Shown: positions 28,837-39,688 of the stretch, in pieces
Layout: the number at the start of each line of letters is the position of its first letter
How positions within the stretch are numbered: position 1 is the stretch's first letter
NCBI RefSeq assembly: GCF_019740335.1
Contig: NZ_JAHXZS010000006.1
Span: 144,865 to 208,864, forward strand
Length of the DNA stretch: 64,000 nt
Reading direction: 5' to 3'
Origin: Alteraquisediminimonas sediminicola
GTDB lineage: Bacteria > Pseudomonadota > Alphaproteobacteria > Sphingomonadales > Sphingomonadaceae
Notes under the pieces: model-generated
The model's database searches: none
What the model was told of the DNA's origin: nothing
The model's input: only the letters and a program-made list of their open reading frames with translations
Made by a program: the position numbers and the translations under genes

Positions 28837-30213
28837 CTAACCCTTTGTCGCCTCGCCCATGCGGCGGATGGCGTTGATCTTGTCGTGAAAGCTGGTCCAA
28901 TCGTCCGATTCGGCGATGGGTGTCCAAATGGCCTCCATTTCGTCGATCAGCATCGTAACCGGGGCGGCATCCGACCAATAATCATGGGCGCGGGCCGCAG
29001 GGTTCGCATAAGCCGCGATGGCGTTGCGGAAGGCGGCGAAGTGATCGCCTTGATAGGCCTCGGCCCGATGTGGACAGACCCCGCCGCGCCAATCGAAGAA
29101 CAGCCGGTCCGGGTTCAGATCGGTCCCCGCCAGCACGCCCTCGACGGCGGTAAACAAGGCCGCATCTTCGTCCTCGCTACGAGAGGTGACGCCAAGCCGT
29201 TCCCGGATTTTGCGATGAAAGGCCGGTTCAAACATCTTCGGCCAGATTTCGAGCAGTGGCAGCAATGGTTCGGCGGCGATGATGGTCGTCAGCGCGCGGG
29301 CGAGCTGCACCACATTCCAATGGATCGCCTGTGGCTGGCGGCCAAAAGCGTAGAGCCGTTGATGGTCGAAATAGGCGGCGGTGAATTCGCCATCCCATGT
29401 CGGTGCGAATCGCCACGGGCCATAATCGAAGCTCTCGCCCGAAATATTGATATTGTCGCTATTCAGCACACCATGGACAAAGCCCGCAGCCATATAGGAC
29501 GCCGCGAGTTCGGCGGTCTGGCCCGCGACCAGTTCCAGCAACCGGACCGGCGCATCTGCACCCGGTTCCTCATCATAATAATGACGCAGGCAATAATCGA
29601 CGAGCCGGGCCATGCGCTCTGCATCCTTCAGCGCGGCAAGGCGCTGGAACGTGCCAATACGGATATGGCCATGGGACAGGCGCACCAATACCGCCGAACG
29701 GGTGGGCGAGGGTTCGTCATGGCGTTGCAGATTTTCGCCGGTTTCGATCAGCGAGAAGGTCTTCGACGTATTGACGCCGAGCGCCTCCAGCATTTCCGTG
29801 GCCAGCACCTCGCGCACCCCGCCTTTCAGCGTCAGCCGACCATCGCCCGCCCGGCTCCACGGTGTCTGGCCCGATCCCTTTGTGCCAAGATCGAGCAAGC
29901 GACCATTGCTGTCGCGCATCTGGGCGAAGAGAAAGCCGCGTCCATCGCCAAGATCCGGGTTGTACACCTGAAACTGATGGCCGTGATAACGCATCGCCAA
30001 GGGTTCGGGCAGATTATCGGGCAGAGGTTCAAACTTGCCGAAATGCGCGATCCATTCATCATCGCGCAGATGATCCAGCCCCATTTCCGCCGCGTGGCGA
30101 TCATTGCGAAAGCGAATGACATGGCGCGGAAAACTGGCCGGGCGGACCGGATCGGCAAAACCTTCGCCCAAGGATAAATAAACCGGGTCGGGGCGATAGG
30201 GAGTAACTTGCAC
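28837..30213 (-). CDS. selO: SelO/YdiU protein adenylyltransferase
   Basis: 458 residues. Pseudokinase-fold AMPylator: MRYHGHQFQVYNPDLGDGRG, the Gly-rich DLGTKGSGQTPWSRAGDGRL, REVLATEMLEALGVNTSKT, the HGVLNSDNINISGESFDYGP segment corresponding to the HRD/DFG region, and YAFGRQPQAIHWNVVQLA. It transfers AMP to Ser/Thr/Tyr of redox proteins. Slightly shorter than E. coli YdiU (478). It is convergent with bolA. Confidence 0.95.
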   Translation of the reverse strand: MQVTPYRPDPVYLSLGEGFADPVRPASFPRHVIRFRNDRHAAEMGLDHLRDDEWIAHFGKFEPLPDNLPEPLAMRYHGHQFQVYNPDLGDGRGFLFAQMRDSNGRLLDLGTKGSGQTPWSRAGDGRLTLKGGVREVLATEMLEALGVNTSKTFSLIETGENLQRHDEPSPTRSAVLVRLSHGHIRIGTFQRLAALKDAERMARLVDYCLRHYYDEEPGADAPVRLLELVAGQTAELAASYMAAGFVHGVLNSDNINISGESFDYGPWRFAPTWDGEFTAAYFDHQRLYAFGRQPQAIHWNVVQLARALTTIIAAEPLLPLLEIWPKMFEPAFHRKIRERLGVTSRSEDEDAALFTAVEGVLAGTDLNPDRLFFDWRGGVCPHRAEAYQGDHFAAFRNAIAAYANPAARAHDYWSDAAPVTMLIDEMEAIWTPIAESDDWTSFHDKINAIRRMGEATKG

Positions 30214-30312
30214 CTGCGCCTCCTTGCGGCGATAGAAGAGGCCGGGTTTGGACCCGGCGGCGAATGCCCTGAAATGGGCGTTCGACTGGCGATGCGCAAG
30301 GATGGTTTAGGC

Positions 30313-31170
30313 ATGGCGGACTGGATTGATGGCTATTATTGGTCGAAAGACGGGCTGCGGCTCCATTATCGCGATTATGCCGGTCGCGATGATCGGCCGC
30401 CGATTGTCTGTTTGCCGGGGCTGACGCGCAACGCGCGGGACTTTGCGGCGGTTGCTGATCGGCTGGCGGGCGATTGGCGCGTGATCTGCGTCGATCTGCG
30501 CGGGCGCGGCGAAAGCGCCTATGCCAAGGATGCGATGACCTATGTTCCCTTGGTCTATTTGCAGGATATCGATGCGCTACTCAATGAATTGAAGATCGAC
30601 CGTTTCATCGCCTTTGGCACTTCGCTTGGCGGATTGTTGACGATGCTGCTGGCGAGCGCGGGGGCGCATCGTTTATCGGGCGCGCTGCTAAATGACATTG
30701 GGCCGGAATTGGAAGCACAAGGGCTTGAACGGATCAAAACCTATGTCGGGCGTCAGTCCGGCTGGCCAACATGGCTGCATGCCGCCCGCGCCTTGTCCGA
30801 TAGCAATCGCAACAGCTTTCCCGATTTCACGCTGGAGGACTGGCTCGCTCATGCGAAACGGCTGTGCAAGGTCAATGCCAAGGGCCGGATCAATTTCGAT
30901 TATGACATGCATATCGCCGATCCGTTCCGCCTGCCGGGCGGAGAGGCCGGTTTCGATGGATGGGCCGCGCTGGAGGCCCTGAAATCCGTGCCCGCTTTGT
31001 TGCTGCATGGCGAATTATCGGATCTGTTGAGCGCGAGCAGCGTCCGCAAGATTGATGCGCGGATGCCGTTGATGGAATGTGTGACGGTGCCACGGGTCGG
31101 CCATGCGCCGATTTTGAGCGAGCCGGAATCCATCGCCGCCATTGACCGGTTGTTGGCGCGGATGGAGTAA
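30313..31170 (+). CDS. Alpha/beta hydrolase
   Basis: 285 residues from ATG 30313 (MADWIDGYYWSKDGLRLHYR). Fold markers: PPIVCLPGLTRNARDF (oxyanion region), VICVDLRGRGES, nucleophile elbow FGTSLGGLLT (Ser), and the C-terminal GHAPILSEPES with the catalytic His. Substrate unknown. The upstream in-frame extension overlaps the selO promoter region and is not used. Confidence 0.9.
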   Translation: MADWIDGYYWSKDGLRLHYRDYAGRDDRPPIVCLPGLTRNARDFAAVADRLAGDWRVICVDLRGRGESAYAKDAMTYVPLVYLQDIDALLNELKIDRFIAFGTSLGGLLTMLLASAGAHRLSGALLNDIGPELEAQGLERIKTYVGRQSGWPTWLHAARALSDSNRNSFPDFTLEDWLAHAKRLCKVNAKGRINFDYDMHIADPFRLPGGEAGFDGWAALEALKSVPALLLHGELSDLLSASSVRKIDARMPLMECVTVPRVGHAPILSEPESIAAIDRLLARME

Positions 31171-31201
31171 GCAGTGGGCGTAAAATAGGAAATTGAGTTC
31201 G

Positions 31202-32320
31202 ATGTGTTCGGTGTTGCGTATTCTCCACCTCCATTCCACCTTCAACCTCGGTGGCAAAGAGGCCCGTGCCGTGCGGTTGATGAACCTGTTCGGGGATCGG
31301 GCAAAGCATGTGATTTTATCGTCCGAGCCGGATGCCCTACAGGCGCGCGACCTGATCGACCCCGGCATTGCGGTCGAATTCCCGCGCGATGCGCCACCAT
31401 TATATGGCAAGCCCTCCATCCGCCGATATTGGCGGTTCGCGCGCTATATGCAGGGGTTCGAGCTTGTCTTGAGTTATAATTGGGGGGCGATGGATGGCGT
31501 CATGGCGCATCGCCTGTTGTCCCCGCTGATGAAATTGCCGCCGCTCATCCATCATGAAGATGGCTTCAATAATGACGCGGGCGAGCCGCATAATAAGAAG
31601 CGCAATCTTTTTCGCCAATTGGCCCTGACCGGCGACGGGCAATTGGTGGTGCCATCGCAAACATTGCGCCGGATCGCGCAGACGACATGGCAGGTGCCAA
31701 CACACCGGCTGCATCATATCCCGAACGGTATCGCGGTAGATGCTTATGCACAGGCGATTGAGACCGCGATTCCGGGGTTGCAGCGCAAGGCGGGCGAATT
31801 GGTGATCGGCACGGTCGCGGGCTTGCGGGCGGTGAAGAATTTGCCGCGATTGGTTCGGGCCTTTGCGCCGCTTGGGGACATTGCGCGGTTGGTGATTGTC
31901 GGCGCGGGGCCGGAACGGGAGGCGATCTTGGCCGAGGCCGCGCGTCTGGGGGTGGCGGACCGGGTGCTGCTCCCCGGATTTCTGCCAAAGCCTGCCGATT
32001 TTATCGGGCTGTTCGATATTTTCGCGCTGTCGTCCGATAGCGAGCAATGTCCGATCTCGCTGATGGAGGCGATGGCGGCGGGTCTGCCTGCCGTATCGAC
32101 CGATGTCGGCGATGTGGCGCAGATGGTGGCCGCGCCCAATCGCGCCTTTGTCACCCCGCTTGGCGATGATGCGGCCTTTGGCGCGGCGCTGCGCCAATTG
32201 GTGGAGTCACCCGCATTGCGTCGCCAATTGGGGCAGGCGAATCAGGCGCGGGCCAAGGCCGATTATGACGAGGCAGCAATGGTTGCGCGTTATGCGACGC
32301 TATATGGGGTTTCCTTGTAA
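31202..32320 (+). CDS. Glycosyltransferase, family 4 (GT-B)
   Basis: 372 residues. N-terminal LRILHLHSTFNLGGKEARAV, central VIGTVAGLRAVKNLPRLVRA, and the donor-site motif EQCPISLMEAMAAGLPAVS with the E-x7-E spacing. It is probably an envelope or exopolysaccharide glycosyltransferase; the sugar is unknown. It lies 31 bp after the hydrolase and 48 bp before hisS. Confidence 0.9.
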   Translation: MCSVLRILHLHSTFNLGGKEARAVRLMNLFGDRAKHVILSSEPDALQARDLIDPGIAVEFPRDAPPLYGKPSIRRYWRFARYMQGFELVLSYNWGAMDGVMAHRLLSPLMKLPPLIHHEDGFNNDAGEPHNKKRNLFRQLALTGDGQLVVPSQTLRRIAQTTWQVPTHRLHHIPNGIAVDAYAQAIETAIPGLQRKAGELVIGTVAGLRAVKNLPRLVRAFAPLGDIARLVIVGAGPEREAILAEAARLGVADRVLLPGFLPKPADFIGLFDIFALSSDSEQCPISLMEAMAAGLPAVSTDVGDVAQMVAAPNRAFVTPLGDDAAFGAALRQLVESPALRRQLGQANQARAKADYDEAAMVARYATLYGVSL

Positions 32321-32368
32321 CTGCCCTTCCCCTTTTCCTGACGTCCGAAACCCGATAGAGGCGCGACC

Positions 32369-33619
32369 ATGAGCAAGATTGAAACCCCGCGCCCCATTCG
32401 TGGCACTCAGGACATGTATGGCGAACAGGCGGATCGCTTCCACCATGTCGTCCAGACCTTCGATCGGGTGCGTCGCCTCTATGGCTTTCACCGGATCGAA
32501 GTGCCGGTGTTCGAATCCACGGCGGTTTTCTCGCGTTCATTGGGCGAAACGACCGATGTCGTGTCGAAGGAAATGTATTCCTTCGAAGACCGGGGCGGCG
32601 AATCGCTGACATTGCGACCTGAATTCACGGCGGGCATCGCGCGCGCCTATCTGACCGAGGGTTGGCAGCAATTCGCGCCGATGAAGATCGCGACTCACGG
32701 CCCGTTGTTCCGTTATGAACGCCCGCAAAAGGGCCGCTTCCGTCAGTTCCACCAATTGGACGCTGAAGTGATCGGTGCGCCAGAACCGGCGGCGGACATC
32801 GAATTATTGTGCTTTGCCGATCAATTGTTGCGCGAATTGGGCGTGGCCGATGGGGTGACGCTGCAACTCAACACCTTGGGTGATACCGAAACCCGCGATG
32901 CATGGCGCACGGCACTGGTCGCGCATTTCACCCAGCATAAGGGCGATTTGTCGGCGGAAAGTCAGGATCGTCTGATCAAGAATCCGTTGCGGATTCTCGA
33001 CAGCAAAGAGGCGCAGGATCGTCCGATTGCCGACAGCGCGCCGGATATCGATGCATTCATGTCGTTGGAAGCGGGCAAATTCTTCGAAACCGTGACCAAG
33101 GGCTTGGACGCGGCGGGCGTGCAATGGACGCGCATGGCGCGGCTGGTGCGCGGGCTGGATTATTATCGCCACACCGCGTTTGAATTTGTGACGGACCGGC
33201 TGGGCGCGCAGGGCACAGTGCTGGGCGGTGGTCGTTATGATGGGCTGATTGAGGCGTTGGGCGGTTCGCACACCCCGGCGGTGGGCTGGGCGGCCGGGAT
33301 TGAACGGCTGGCGATGCTGATCGATGCGCCTGCGGTGGCAACGCTGGATGTCGCGATTGTGCCGATGGGCGAAGCGGCGGAACGCGCGGCCTTTGGCCTG
33401 TTGGCGGATGTGCGTCGCGCGGGCCTGCGCAGCGAAATGGGCTGGCGCGGCAATATGAAGAAACGGATGCAGCGCGCGGCGGCGGCTGGCGCGCGCTTTG
33501 TCGTAATTCTCGGCGATGAGGAATTGGCGCAGGGCGTGGCGATGGTGAAGGACATGGCGACCGGCGAACAACATGCGGTCGCGATGGACGTGCTGGTGGA
33601 CGCGGTTTCCATCCGATGA
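32369..33619 (+). CDS. hisS: Histidyl-tRNA synthetase
   Basis: 416 residues. Class II signature: [20 protein letters not shown], motif 2 [19 protein letters not shown], the His-binding [16 protein letters not shown], motif 3 [13 protein letters not shown] and the anticodon domain. The stop overlaps the prfA start (ATGA). Confidence 0.97.
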   Translation: MSKIETPRPIRGTQDMYGEQADRFHHVVQTFDRVRRLYGFHRIEVPVFESTAVFSRSLGETTDVVSKEMYSFEDRGGESLTLRPEFTAGIARAYLTEGWQQFAPMKIATHGPLFRYERPQKGRFRQFHQLDAEVIGAPEPAADIELLCFADQLLRELGVADGVTLQLNTLGDTETRDAWRTALVAHFTQHKGDLSAESQDRLIKNPLRILDSKEAQDRPIADSAPDIDAFMSLEAGKFFETVTKGLDAAGVQWTRMARLVRGLDYYRHTAFEFVTDRLGAQGTVLGGGRYDGLIEALGGSHTPAVGWAAGIERLAMLIDAPAVATLDVAIVPMGEAAERAAFGLLADVRRAGLRSEMGWRGNMKKRMQRAAAAGARFVVILGDEELAQGVAMVKDMATGEQHAVAMDVLVDAVSIR

Positions 33620-34701
33620 TCTCGATTCCGGCTGACCGCATCGCCGCCATTCGGGCGCGGCGGGATGAGATGCAGGCGCAAATGGCGACGGGTGATCTGC
33701 CTGCCGACCGCTTTGTCGCGATCTCCAAGGAATATGCCGAGATCGAACCTGTCGCCCAAGCGGCGGAACAGGTGCAGTTGCTGCGTGATGAAGTTGCCGG
33801 GCTGGAGGCGATCCTCGCCGACCCGGACAGCGATGCCGAGATGCGCGAGATGGCGCGGGATGAATTGGAGGCGCTTAAAGTCCAATTGCCTGAAGCCGAC
33901 CGGGCGCTAGCGCTCAAATTGCTGCCGCGCGATGCGGCGGATGAACGTCCGGCGATGCTGGAAATCCGTGCCGGGACAGGCGGGGACGAGGCGGCGCTGT
34001 TCGCGGGCGATTTGTTCCGCATGTATGCGCGTTTTGCCGAAAATCAGGGCTGGAAGGTGGAAATCATCTCCGCCTCGCCTGCGGATATGGGAGGCTATAA
34101 GGAAGTGATCGCCTCGGTGAACGGGCAGGGCGTGTTTGCCAAGCTCAAGTTTGAAAGCGGGGTCCATCGCGTCCAGCGCGTGCCGGTGACCGAATCGGGC
34201 GGGCGCATTCACACCTCCGCCGCGACCGTGGCTGTGCTGCCCGAGGCCGAGGATGTCGATGTCCAGATCGACGACAAGGATTTGCGGATCGATGTGTTCC
34301 GGTCGTCCGGCCCGGGTGGCCAATCGGTCAACACCACCGATAGCGCGGTGCGGATCACCCATTTGCCCTCCGGTCTTGTCGTCATCCAGCAGGATGAAAA
34401 GTCGCAGCACAAGAACAAGGCCAAGGCGATGAAGGTGTTACGTACCCGGCTTTATGAGCTTGAGCGTGAGCGACTGGCCAATGCGCGGGCGGGTGAGCGC
34501 AAGTCGATGGTCGGTTCGGGCGATCGTTCGGAACGCATTCGCACCTATAATTTCCCGCAAGGCCGGGTGACGGATCATCGCATCAACCTGACGCTGCATC
34601 GCCTGCCGGAAATTCTCGAAGGCCAGATGGATGAACTGCTCGGCGCGCTGATTGCCGAGGATGAAGCGAGCCGCCTCGCCAATCTCCACGATGCTGGCTG
34701 A
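33616..34701 (+). CDS. prfA: Peptide chain release factor 1
   Basis: 361 residues. Recognises UAA/UAG. The GGQ loop is in [19 protein letters not shown]; downstream are [20 protein letters not shown] and [20 protein letters not shown]. The stop codon falls inside the start of prmC (11-bp overlap), the usual prfA-prmC pairing. Confidence 0.97.
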   Translation: MISIPADRIAAIRARRDEMQAQMATGDLPADRFVAISKEYAEIEPVAQAAEQVQLLRDEVAGLEAILADPDSDAEMREMARDELEALKVQLPEADRALALKLLPRDAADERPAMLEIRAGTGGDEAALFAGDLFRMYARFAENQGWKVEIISASPADMGGYKEVIASVNGQGVFAKLKFESGVHRVQRVPVTESGGRIHTSAATVAVLPEAEDVDVQIDDKDLRIDVFRSSGPGGQSVNTTDSAVRITHLPSGLVVIQQDEKSQHKNKAKAMKVLRTRLYELERERLANARAGERKSMVGSGDRSERIRTYNFPQGRVTDHRINLTLHRLPEILEGQMDELLGALIAEDEASRLANLHDAG

Positions 34702-35548
34702 TCGCCTTCGCCAAGCGACGGACCAATTGGCAGGGGTGAGCGATACGCCCCGGCTGGATGCGGAATTATTGCTGGCCCATGCGCTGGAGATCAGCCGGGA
34801 TGCGCTGTTGCTCGGCGCCGCGAACGGCAGGCGGGTACCGGAGGCATTTGAGGCGCTGATCGCACGGCGGCTGGCGCATGAACCCATCGCCTATATTCTC
34901 GGCGAGCGCGATTTCTGGACATTGAGCCTGAATGTCGGTCCCGGTGTCCTCATTCCCCGCCCGGATAGCGAGACATTGATCGAGGCGGCGATCGCGTTTT
35001 TCAAGGACAGGCAGGCATCGCCTCGATCGATTCTCGACCTTGGCACCGGATCGGGGGCGTTGTTGCTGGCAGCGCTCGATCATTGGCGGCAGGCATTTGG
35101 GCTGGGGATCGATCAATCCGAGGTCGCCCTTGGGTTTGCGCGGTCCAATGCGGTGCGTAATAGCATGTCAGATCGGGCCGAATTCCGCCTTGGCAATTGG
35201 TGCGAGGGCGTGGAACATCGGTTCGATCTGATCCTGTGCAACCCACCCTATGTTGAAAGCGATGCGGTGCTATCGCCGCAGGTTCACGCATTCGAGCCTG
35301 CCAGTGCGTTATTTGCGGGGCCGGACGGGCTGGATGATTATCGCGTGCTGATCCCGCAATTATCCGCCCGGTTGAATGAAGGCGGCGCGGCGGTGCTGGA
35401 AATCGGCGCAGGGCAGGCGGCAGATGTGGCGGCGATTGCGCGGGCGGCGGGTTTTGAGGTGCAGGCGCGCAAGGATCTGGCGGGGCATGATCGCGCCCTT
35501 GTCCTTTCTCCTGTCCTTTTTTCTTGCAAAGATCGTGTAATTGGCTAA
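34691..35548 (+). CDS. prmC: Protein-(glutamine-N5) methyltransferase PrmC
   Basis: 285 residues. SAM-binding [16 protein letters not shown] and the catalytic [10 protein letters not shown]. It methylates the GGQ glutamine of release factors, including the product of the gene just upstream. ATG 34691 lies within prfA. Confidence 0.96.
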   Translation: MLADRLRQATDQLAGVSDTPRLDAELLLAHALEISRDALLLGAANGRRVPEAFEALIARRLAHEPIAYILGERDFWTLSLNVGPGVLIPRPDSETLIEAAIAFFKDRQASPRSILDLGTGSGALLLAALDHWRQAFGLGIDQSEVALGFARSNAVRNSMSDRAEFRLGNWCEGVEHRFDLILCNPPYVESDAVLSPQVHAFEPASALFAGPDGLDDYRVLIPQLSARLNEGGAAVLEIGAGQAADVAAIARAAGFEVQARKDLAGHDRALVLSPVLFSCKDRVIG

Positions 35549-35720
35549 TTCACAGGCTCATCGGGGCGTCGATCAGAAAATTTGATCTTAGTTGACCCGT
35601 TATGGTGTGACCAGCCCGGCCATTCGCGATAGCGAAAATGGACCTTAAAGCAGGCGCAAGCCCGTTAAAACCGGGCATACCCCAGTTCGGCCGGATATTC
35701 GGTACTTTGGAAAGTCTGAC

Positions 35721-36587
35721 GTGATCAATAATCGCCAGAATAATAACAATAACAATCGTCGTCGTAATCGCAGCGGACCGCGCCCTCAGGGCGGCGGTGG
35801 CGGCGGTGGCAGCCATCGTCCGGAACAGGGCAATCGCATCGACAATCGCGCGCGCGGCAATGCGCCGCAGCTGCTCGAAAAATACAAGAATCTTGCCCGT
35901 GACGCCCAGATGCAGGGCGACCGGGTGATGACGGAATATTATCTCCAATTTGCAGATCATTATTTCCGCGTGCTGGCCGATAATCGCGCCCGTTTTGAAG
36001 AACAACAGGCCCAGCGCACCCAGCGTCAGGACATGCCCGCTGAAGTCGAAGGTGTGGCCATGGGCGTTGAAGGCGAACCGATCAACCTGTCGATGGGCCA
36101 TCAACAAGCATCTGATGAGGATGACGGTGAGTCTGCCGATGACGGCATGATGTCCGGTGATGAACGCCCGCGCGACAATCGCCAGCGTGACGACCGTCCC
36201 CGTGATGATCGTCAGCGCGATCAGCGCCCGCGTGAATATCGTAGCCGTGATGATCGCCCCCGCGATGACCGTCCGCGCGAAGATCGCCAGCGCGTGCAAC
36301 GTCCGCGTCAGGATGAACAACGCGAAATGGGTGATGTGCAGGCCGAACCGTTCGCGCCCGCGCCGCGCCCTGCTGCTGCCCGTCCGGCGGCGCGTCCTGC
36401 ACCCCGTGCGACGCCGCGTGCCGTGCGCCCGGTGGAAAGCGATGAAGCGCCCGCCCGGATCGACATGGCGGCATTGCCCCCAGCGATTAACGATGCGGTG
36501 GAACCGACCGGTGGCGAGGATGCACCCGCACCTCGTCGTCGCGGTCGTCCGCGTCGGGTTGTCAGCGAAGTGGGCGGAGACGCCTGA
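35721..36587 (+). CDS. DUF4167 RNA-binding-like protein with RD-rich tail
   Basis: 288 residues from GTG 35721, preceded by GGAAAG. It starts with an Asn/Arg/Gly-rich tract (MINNRQNNNNNNRRRN...). The DUF4167 core follows: NAPQLLEKYKNLARDAQMQG, then DRVMTEYYLQFADHYFRVLA. After residue 140 there are about 14 imperfect Arg-Asp-(Asp/Gln)-Arg-Pro units, then an Ala/Pro/Arg tail. Composition suggests RNA binding or condensate formation; this is inference. It is common in alphaproteobacteria next to prmC. Confidence 0.88.
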   Translation: MINNRQNNNNNNRRRNRSGPRPQGGGGGGGSHRPEQGNRIDNRARGNAPQLLEKYKNLARDAQMQGDRVMTEYYLQFADHYFRVLADNRARFEEQQAQRTQRQDMPAEVEGVAMGVEGEPINLSMGHQQASDEDDGESADDGMMSGDERPRDNRQRDDRPRDDRQRDQRPREYRSRDDRPRDDRPREDRQRVQRPRQDEQREMGDVQAEPFAPAPRPAAARPAARPAPRATPRAVRPVESDEAPARIDMAALPPAINDAVEPTGGEDAPAPRRRGRPRRVVSEVGGDA

Positions 36588-36620
36588 TCGCCTTCTGACG
36601 ACAATGCAGATGGCATTATA

Positions 36621-36656
36621 AACGAGCCAGCGGTCGATCCTGATCGCTGGCTCGTT
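36621..36656. terminator. Bidirectional terminator between the DUF4167 gene and chrA
   Basis: 16-bp stem (AACGAGCCAGCGGTCG with TGATCGCTGGCTCGTT, two G-U pairs) and a 4-nt ATCC loop, ending in TTTT on the plus strand. It lies between convergent genes and can serve both. Confidence 0.8.
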
Positions 36657-36661
36657 TTGCT

Positions 36662-37981
36662 TTAGAAGGGCAATGAGAGGCCAAGGCCCGCCAGCCCGCA
36701 GATCGCCAGCACGGTGACGACCCCGGTCTTGCGCCAGAACAATAGCAGTCCGGCCAGCACCGCAAGGCCGAGCGCGGCCACATCCAGCGACGACAATATC
36801 GGCACGGTCATGTGCAGCGGACCGACAGCGATGGCCGTGTCTTGCGTGAACAGCACATGGAGCGCGAACCACAAGGCGAGATTGGCGATCACCCCGACTA
36901 CGGCAGCGGTGACGGCGGCAAGGCCGCCTTGAAGGCGCCGCGCATGTTCCAGCCGCTCCATCCATGGGGCGAAGGTGAATATCCACATAAAGCACGGCGC
37001 GAATGTCACCCATGTCGTGATGGCCGCGCCCAGCACCCCGGCGAGCAGTGGCGAAAACGGATCGGGCGCGCGCCATGCGGCAAGAAAGCCGACGAACTGC
37101 GTCACCATGATCAGCGGGCCGGGTGTTGTTTCCGCCAGCCCAAGTCCATCGCCCATTTCACCGGGGGCCAGCCAGTGCCAATGCTGCACGGCTTCTTGCG
37201 CCATATAGGCAAGGACCGCATAGGCGCCGCCAAAGGTCATCACCGCGAGCTTGCTGAAAAATCCGGCGATCTGGAACAGCACATGGTCCGGGCCGAGCAT
37301 CAGCAGGATCACCACGACCGGGGCGGCCCAAATGACCAGCCACAACGCAATCGTCCGCCATGTCGCCGCCCATAATGAAGTGGCGGGCGGGAGAGCGACG
37401 GTTTCCGGCGCATGAACGTGCAAGAGATGTGGCCGCCATGACGTCACGAACATGCCGATGGCGCCCGCGCCCAAGACGATCAACGGAAAGGGCAGGTTGA
37501 AGATGAACAGCCCGATAAAGGCCACCACCGCAAGCCAGCGGCTGAACCCGGTTTTAAGTGCGCGCCCGGCCATGCGGGTCAATGCCTGCACCACCAGCGC
37601 CAGCACCGCCGCCTTGATGCCAAGGAACAGCGCCGAAAACCAATGCGCGCCCGATGCAGCGACATAGAGCAGAGACAAGGCCAGCATCACCAATGCGCCG
37701 GGCAGGACGAACAACATCCCCGCCGCCAGTCCGCCGCGCGCGCCATGCAATTTCCACCCGATCCATGTCGCGAGTTGTTGCGCCTCCGGCCCCGGCAGGA
37801 GGTGGCAGAAATTGAGCGCGCGCAGATATTGCCCCTCATCGACCCAGCGGCGGTCGTCGACGATTTCGCGGTGCATCAGGGCGATTTGCCCGGCGGGACC
37901 GCCGAAGCTGAGGCAACCGATGCGCGTAAAGACGCGGATCAGTTCGCGCAAAGATGGTGTGGGAACGGGTTCGGAATTCAT
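36662..37981 (-). CDS. chrA: Chromate transporter ChrA, two-domain form
   Basis: 439 residues from ATG 37981 (MNSEPVPTPSLRELI). It has a duplicated CHR domain: the first starts RVFTRIGCLSFGGPAGQIAL, the second around FFSKLAVMTFGGAYAVLAYM with the PGPLIMVTQFVGFLAAW motif. About ten membrane helices. It exports chromate by chemiosmotic antiport. No chrB regulator is adjacent. It may support metal tolerance together with the distant sigma-F locus. Confidence 0.93.
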   Translation of the reverse strand: MNSEPVPTPSLRELIRVFTRIGCLSFGGPAGQIALMHREIVDDRRWVDEGQYLRALNFCHLLPGPEAQQLATWIGWKLHGARGGLAAGMLFVLPGALVMLALSLLYVAASGAHWFSALFLGIKAAVLALVVQALTRMAGRALKTGFSRWLAVVAFIGLFIFNLPFPLIVLGAGAIGMFVTSWRPHLLHVHAPETVALPPATSLWAATWRTIALWLVIWAAPVVVILLMLGPDHVLFQIAGFFSKLAVMTFGGAYAVLAYMAQEAVQHWHWLAPGEMGDGLGLAETTPGPLIMVTQFVGFLAAWRAPDPFSPLLAGVLGAAITTWVTFAPCFMWIFTFAPWMERLEHARRLQGGLAAVTAAVVGVIANLALWFALHVLFTQDTAIAVGPLHMTVPILSSLDVAALGLAVLAGLLLFWRKTGVVTVLAICGLAGLGLSLPF

Positions 37982-38168
37982 GCAACACCCCAAATCTTGC
38001 GCCGGACCATATCGCCCGCGCGCATTGGATAGAGCAACGCTTGGGCGGGGTGCCTGACCGGGAGGCTGCCTGACCCCGGAGCCGATTTTCTGCCGCCAAA
38101 TATGATGTCCGTCAATATCTCTGGCCCGCTGCTTGATCTTGTAAAGGCCAAGGGTCTATCCCTTGTGC

Positions 38169-39584
38169 ATGACAGATTTTATCTCCCGATTGCCCAGCCT
38201 GATCCAGCCCGATCGCGGACAGCCCGCTACCCGGCTTCATATCATCGACAAGGCCGGTTTTGACCTATGGCTGGCCGGGGCATCCGATGTGCAGCGCAGC
38301 CTTGCGCGGGCGGTGGATTTTAAGGGTAAGGACGGGCAGATGCTGATCCTGCCCGGCGATCAACCGGATCAGATTGCCGTGGTGCTGGGGGTCGAGGATG
38401 CGGCCAAGCTTGGCTGTTGGAGCCTCGCCAAGCCGGTGTCCGCCTTGCCCGAAGGGGTGTATCGACTGGCCGAGGGCATCGCGATTAATGATGCGATGCT
38501 GGGTTGGCTGCTTGGCCAATATCGGTTCGACCGTTATCGCAAGCCCGGCGATCCGCCGAAAGAACGGGTGTTGCTGACCCCTGAACCCGCGAAGATCGAG
38601 GCGCAATTGGGGCTGGCGCGGGCCGTGGCCAAGGTGCGCGATCTGGTGAATACGCCAGCGGCAGACATGGGGCCGGCGATGCTGGAAAAGGCGGCGGAGA
38701 CGCTTGCCAGCGCATTTGGGGCTAGTCTGACCGTGACGCGCGGCGATGTGCTGACGCAGGAATATCCGATGGTGGCTGCCGTGGGTCGGGCGGCGGCGGC
38801 GGTGCATGCGCCACGCATGATCGAATTGAGCTGGGGAGATCCGGCGCATCCGGTGGTGGCGATCATCGGCAAGGGCGTGTGCTTTGATTCCGGCGGGCTG
38901 GATATCAAGCCAAGCTCGGCGATGCGCTTGATGAAAAAGGACATGGGCGGCGCGGCCCATGCGCTGGCGCTGGCGGAATTGATCATGGCCAATCGCCTGC
39001 CGGTGCGGCTGATCCTTTTGGTCCCGGCGGTTGAAAATGCGGTGTCGGGCAATGCGATGCGCCCCGGCGATGTGTTGACCAGCCGCAAGGGGCTGACGGT
39101 CGAGATTGGCAATACCGATGCGGAGGGGCGGCTGGTGCTGGCCGATGCATTGACGCGGGCGGGCGAATTGTCGGCGCGGCTGGTGATTGATTTCGCTACC
39201 TTGACAGGGGCTGCGCGGGTCGCGCTTGGCCCGGATTTGCCCGCAATGTTCGCCAATGACGATACGCTGGCCGGGCAATTGGCGGCGGCGGCTTTGGAAA
39301 GTGACGATCCGATCTGGCGGCTGCCGTTGCACAAACCTTATATGACGATGATTAAATCCGACATTGCCGATATCAACAATGCGGGCGAAGGCGGCATGGC
39401 GGGGGCGATTACGGCGGCGCTGTTTCTCGAAAAATTCGTGGGCGAGGGCGCTTTATGGGCGCATCTTGATACGTTCGCCTGGCGCAGCACGGCCAAGCCG
39501 GGGCGGCCCAAGGGCGGCGATGCGCTTGGTTTGCGGGCGGTCTGGCGGATGTTGCAAGGGCAGTTCGGGGCAAATGCCGTCTGA
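38169..39584 (+). CDS. Leucyl aminopeptidase family protein (M17)
   Basis: 471 residues. Metal/active-site region GKGVCFDSGGLDIKPSSAM, MKKDMGGAAHALALAEL and the family signature NTDAEGRLVLADAL. Cytoplasmic zinc/manganese exopeptidase. ATG 38169 is used; the N-terminal regulatory domain is shorter than in E. coli PepA. Confidence 0.95.
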   Translation: MTDFISRLPSLIQPDRGQPATRLHIIDKAGFDLWLAGASDVQRSLARAVDFKGKDGQMLILPGDQPDQIAVVLGVEDAAKLGCWSLAKPVSALPEGVYRLAEGIAINDAMLGWLLGQYRFDRYRKPGDPPKERVLLTPEPAKIEAQLGLARAVAKVRDLVNTPAADMGPAMLEKAAETLASAFGASLTVTRGDVLTQEYPMVAAVGRAAAAVHAPRMIELSWGDPAHPVVAIIGKGVCFDSGGLDIKPSSAMRLMKKDMGGAAHALALAELIMANRLPVRLILLVPAVENAVSGNAMRPGDVLTSRKGLTVEIGNTDAEGRLVLADALTRAGELSARLVIDFATLTGAARVALGPDLPAMFANDDTLAGQLAAAALESDDPIWRLPLHKPYMTMIKSDIADINNAGEGGMAGAITAALFLEKFVGEGALWAHLDTFAWRSTAKPGRPKGGDALGLRAVWRMLQGQFGANAV

Positions 39585-39688
39585 TCGCCTGATTCACTGG
39601 CCCATCCCCCTTTCCCTTATCGCGCAGTTTCCGCTATGGGCCGGGACATATGCGGGCCACATGCGCCCTTGATTGGAAAGACTTTGCT

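Noticed and set aside
36150..36310. Short repeated units that could suggest a CRISPR array
   Set aside because: Repeats are in-frame codons of Arg-Asp-rich protein, irregular in spacing, with no unique spacers and no cas genes.
35550..37076. 508-codon minus-strand frame
   Set aside because: Antisense of the DUF4167 gene, and it enters chrA in the wrong frame; repetitive product arises from the RD repeats.
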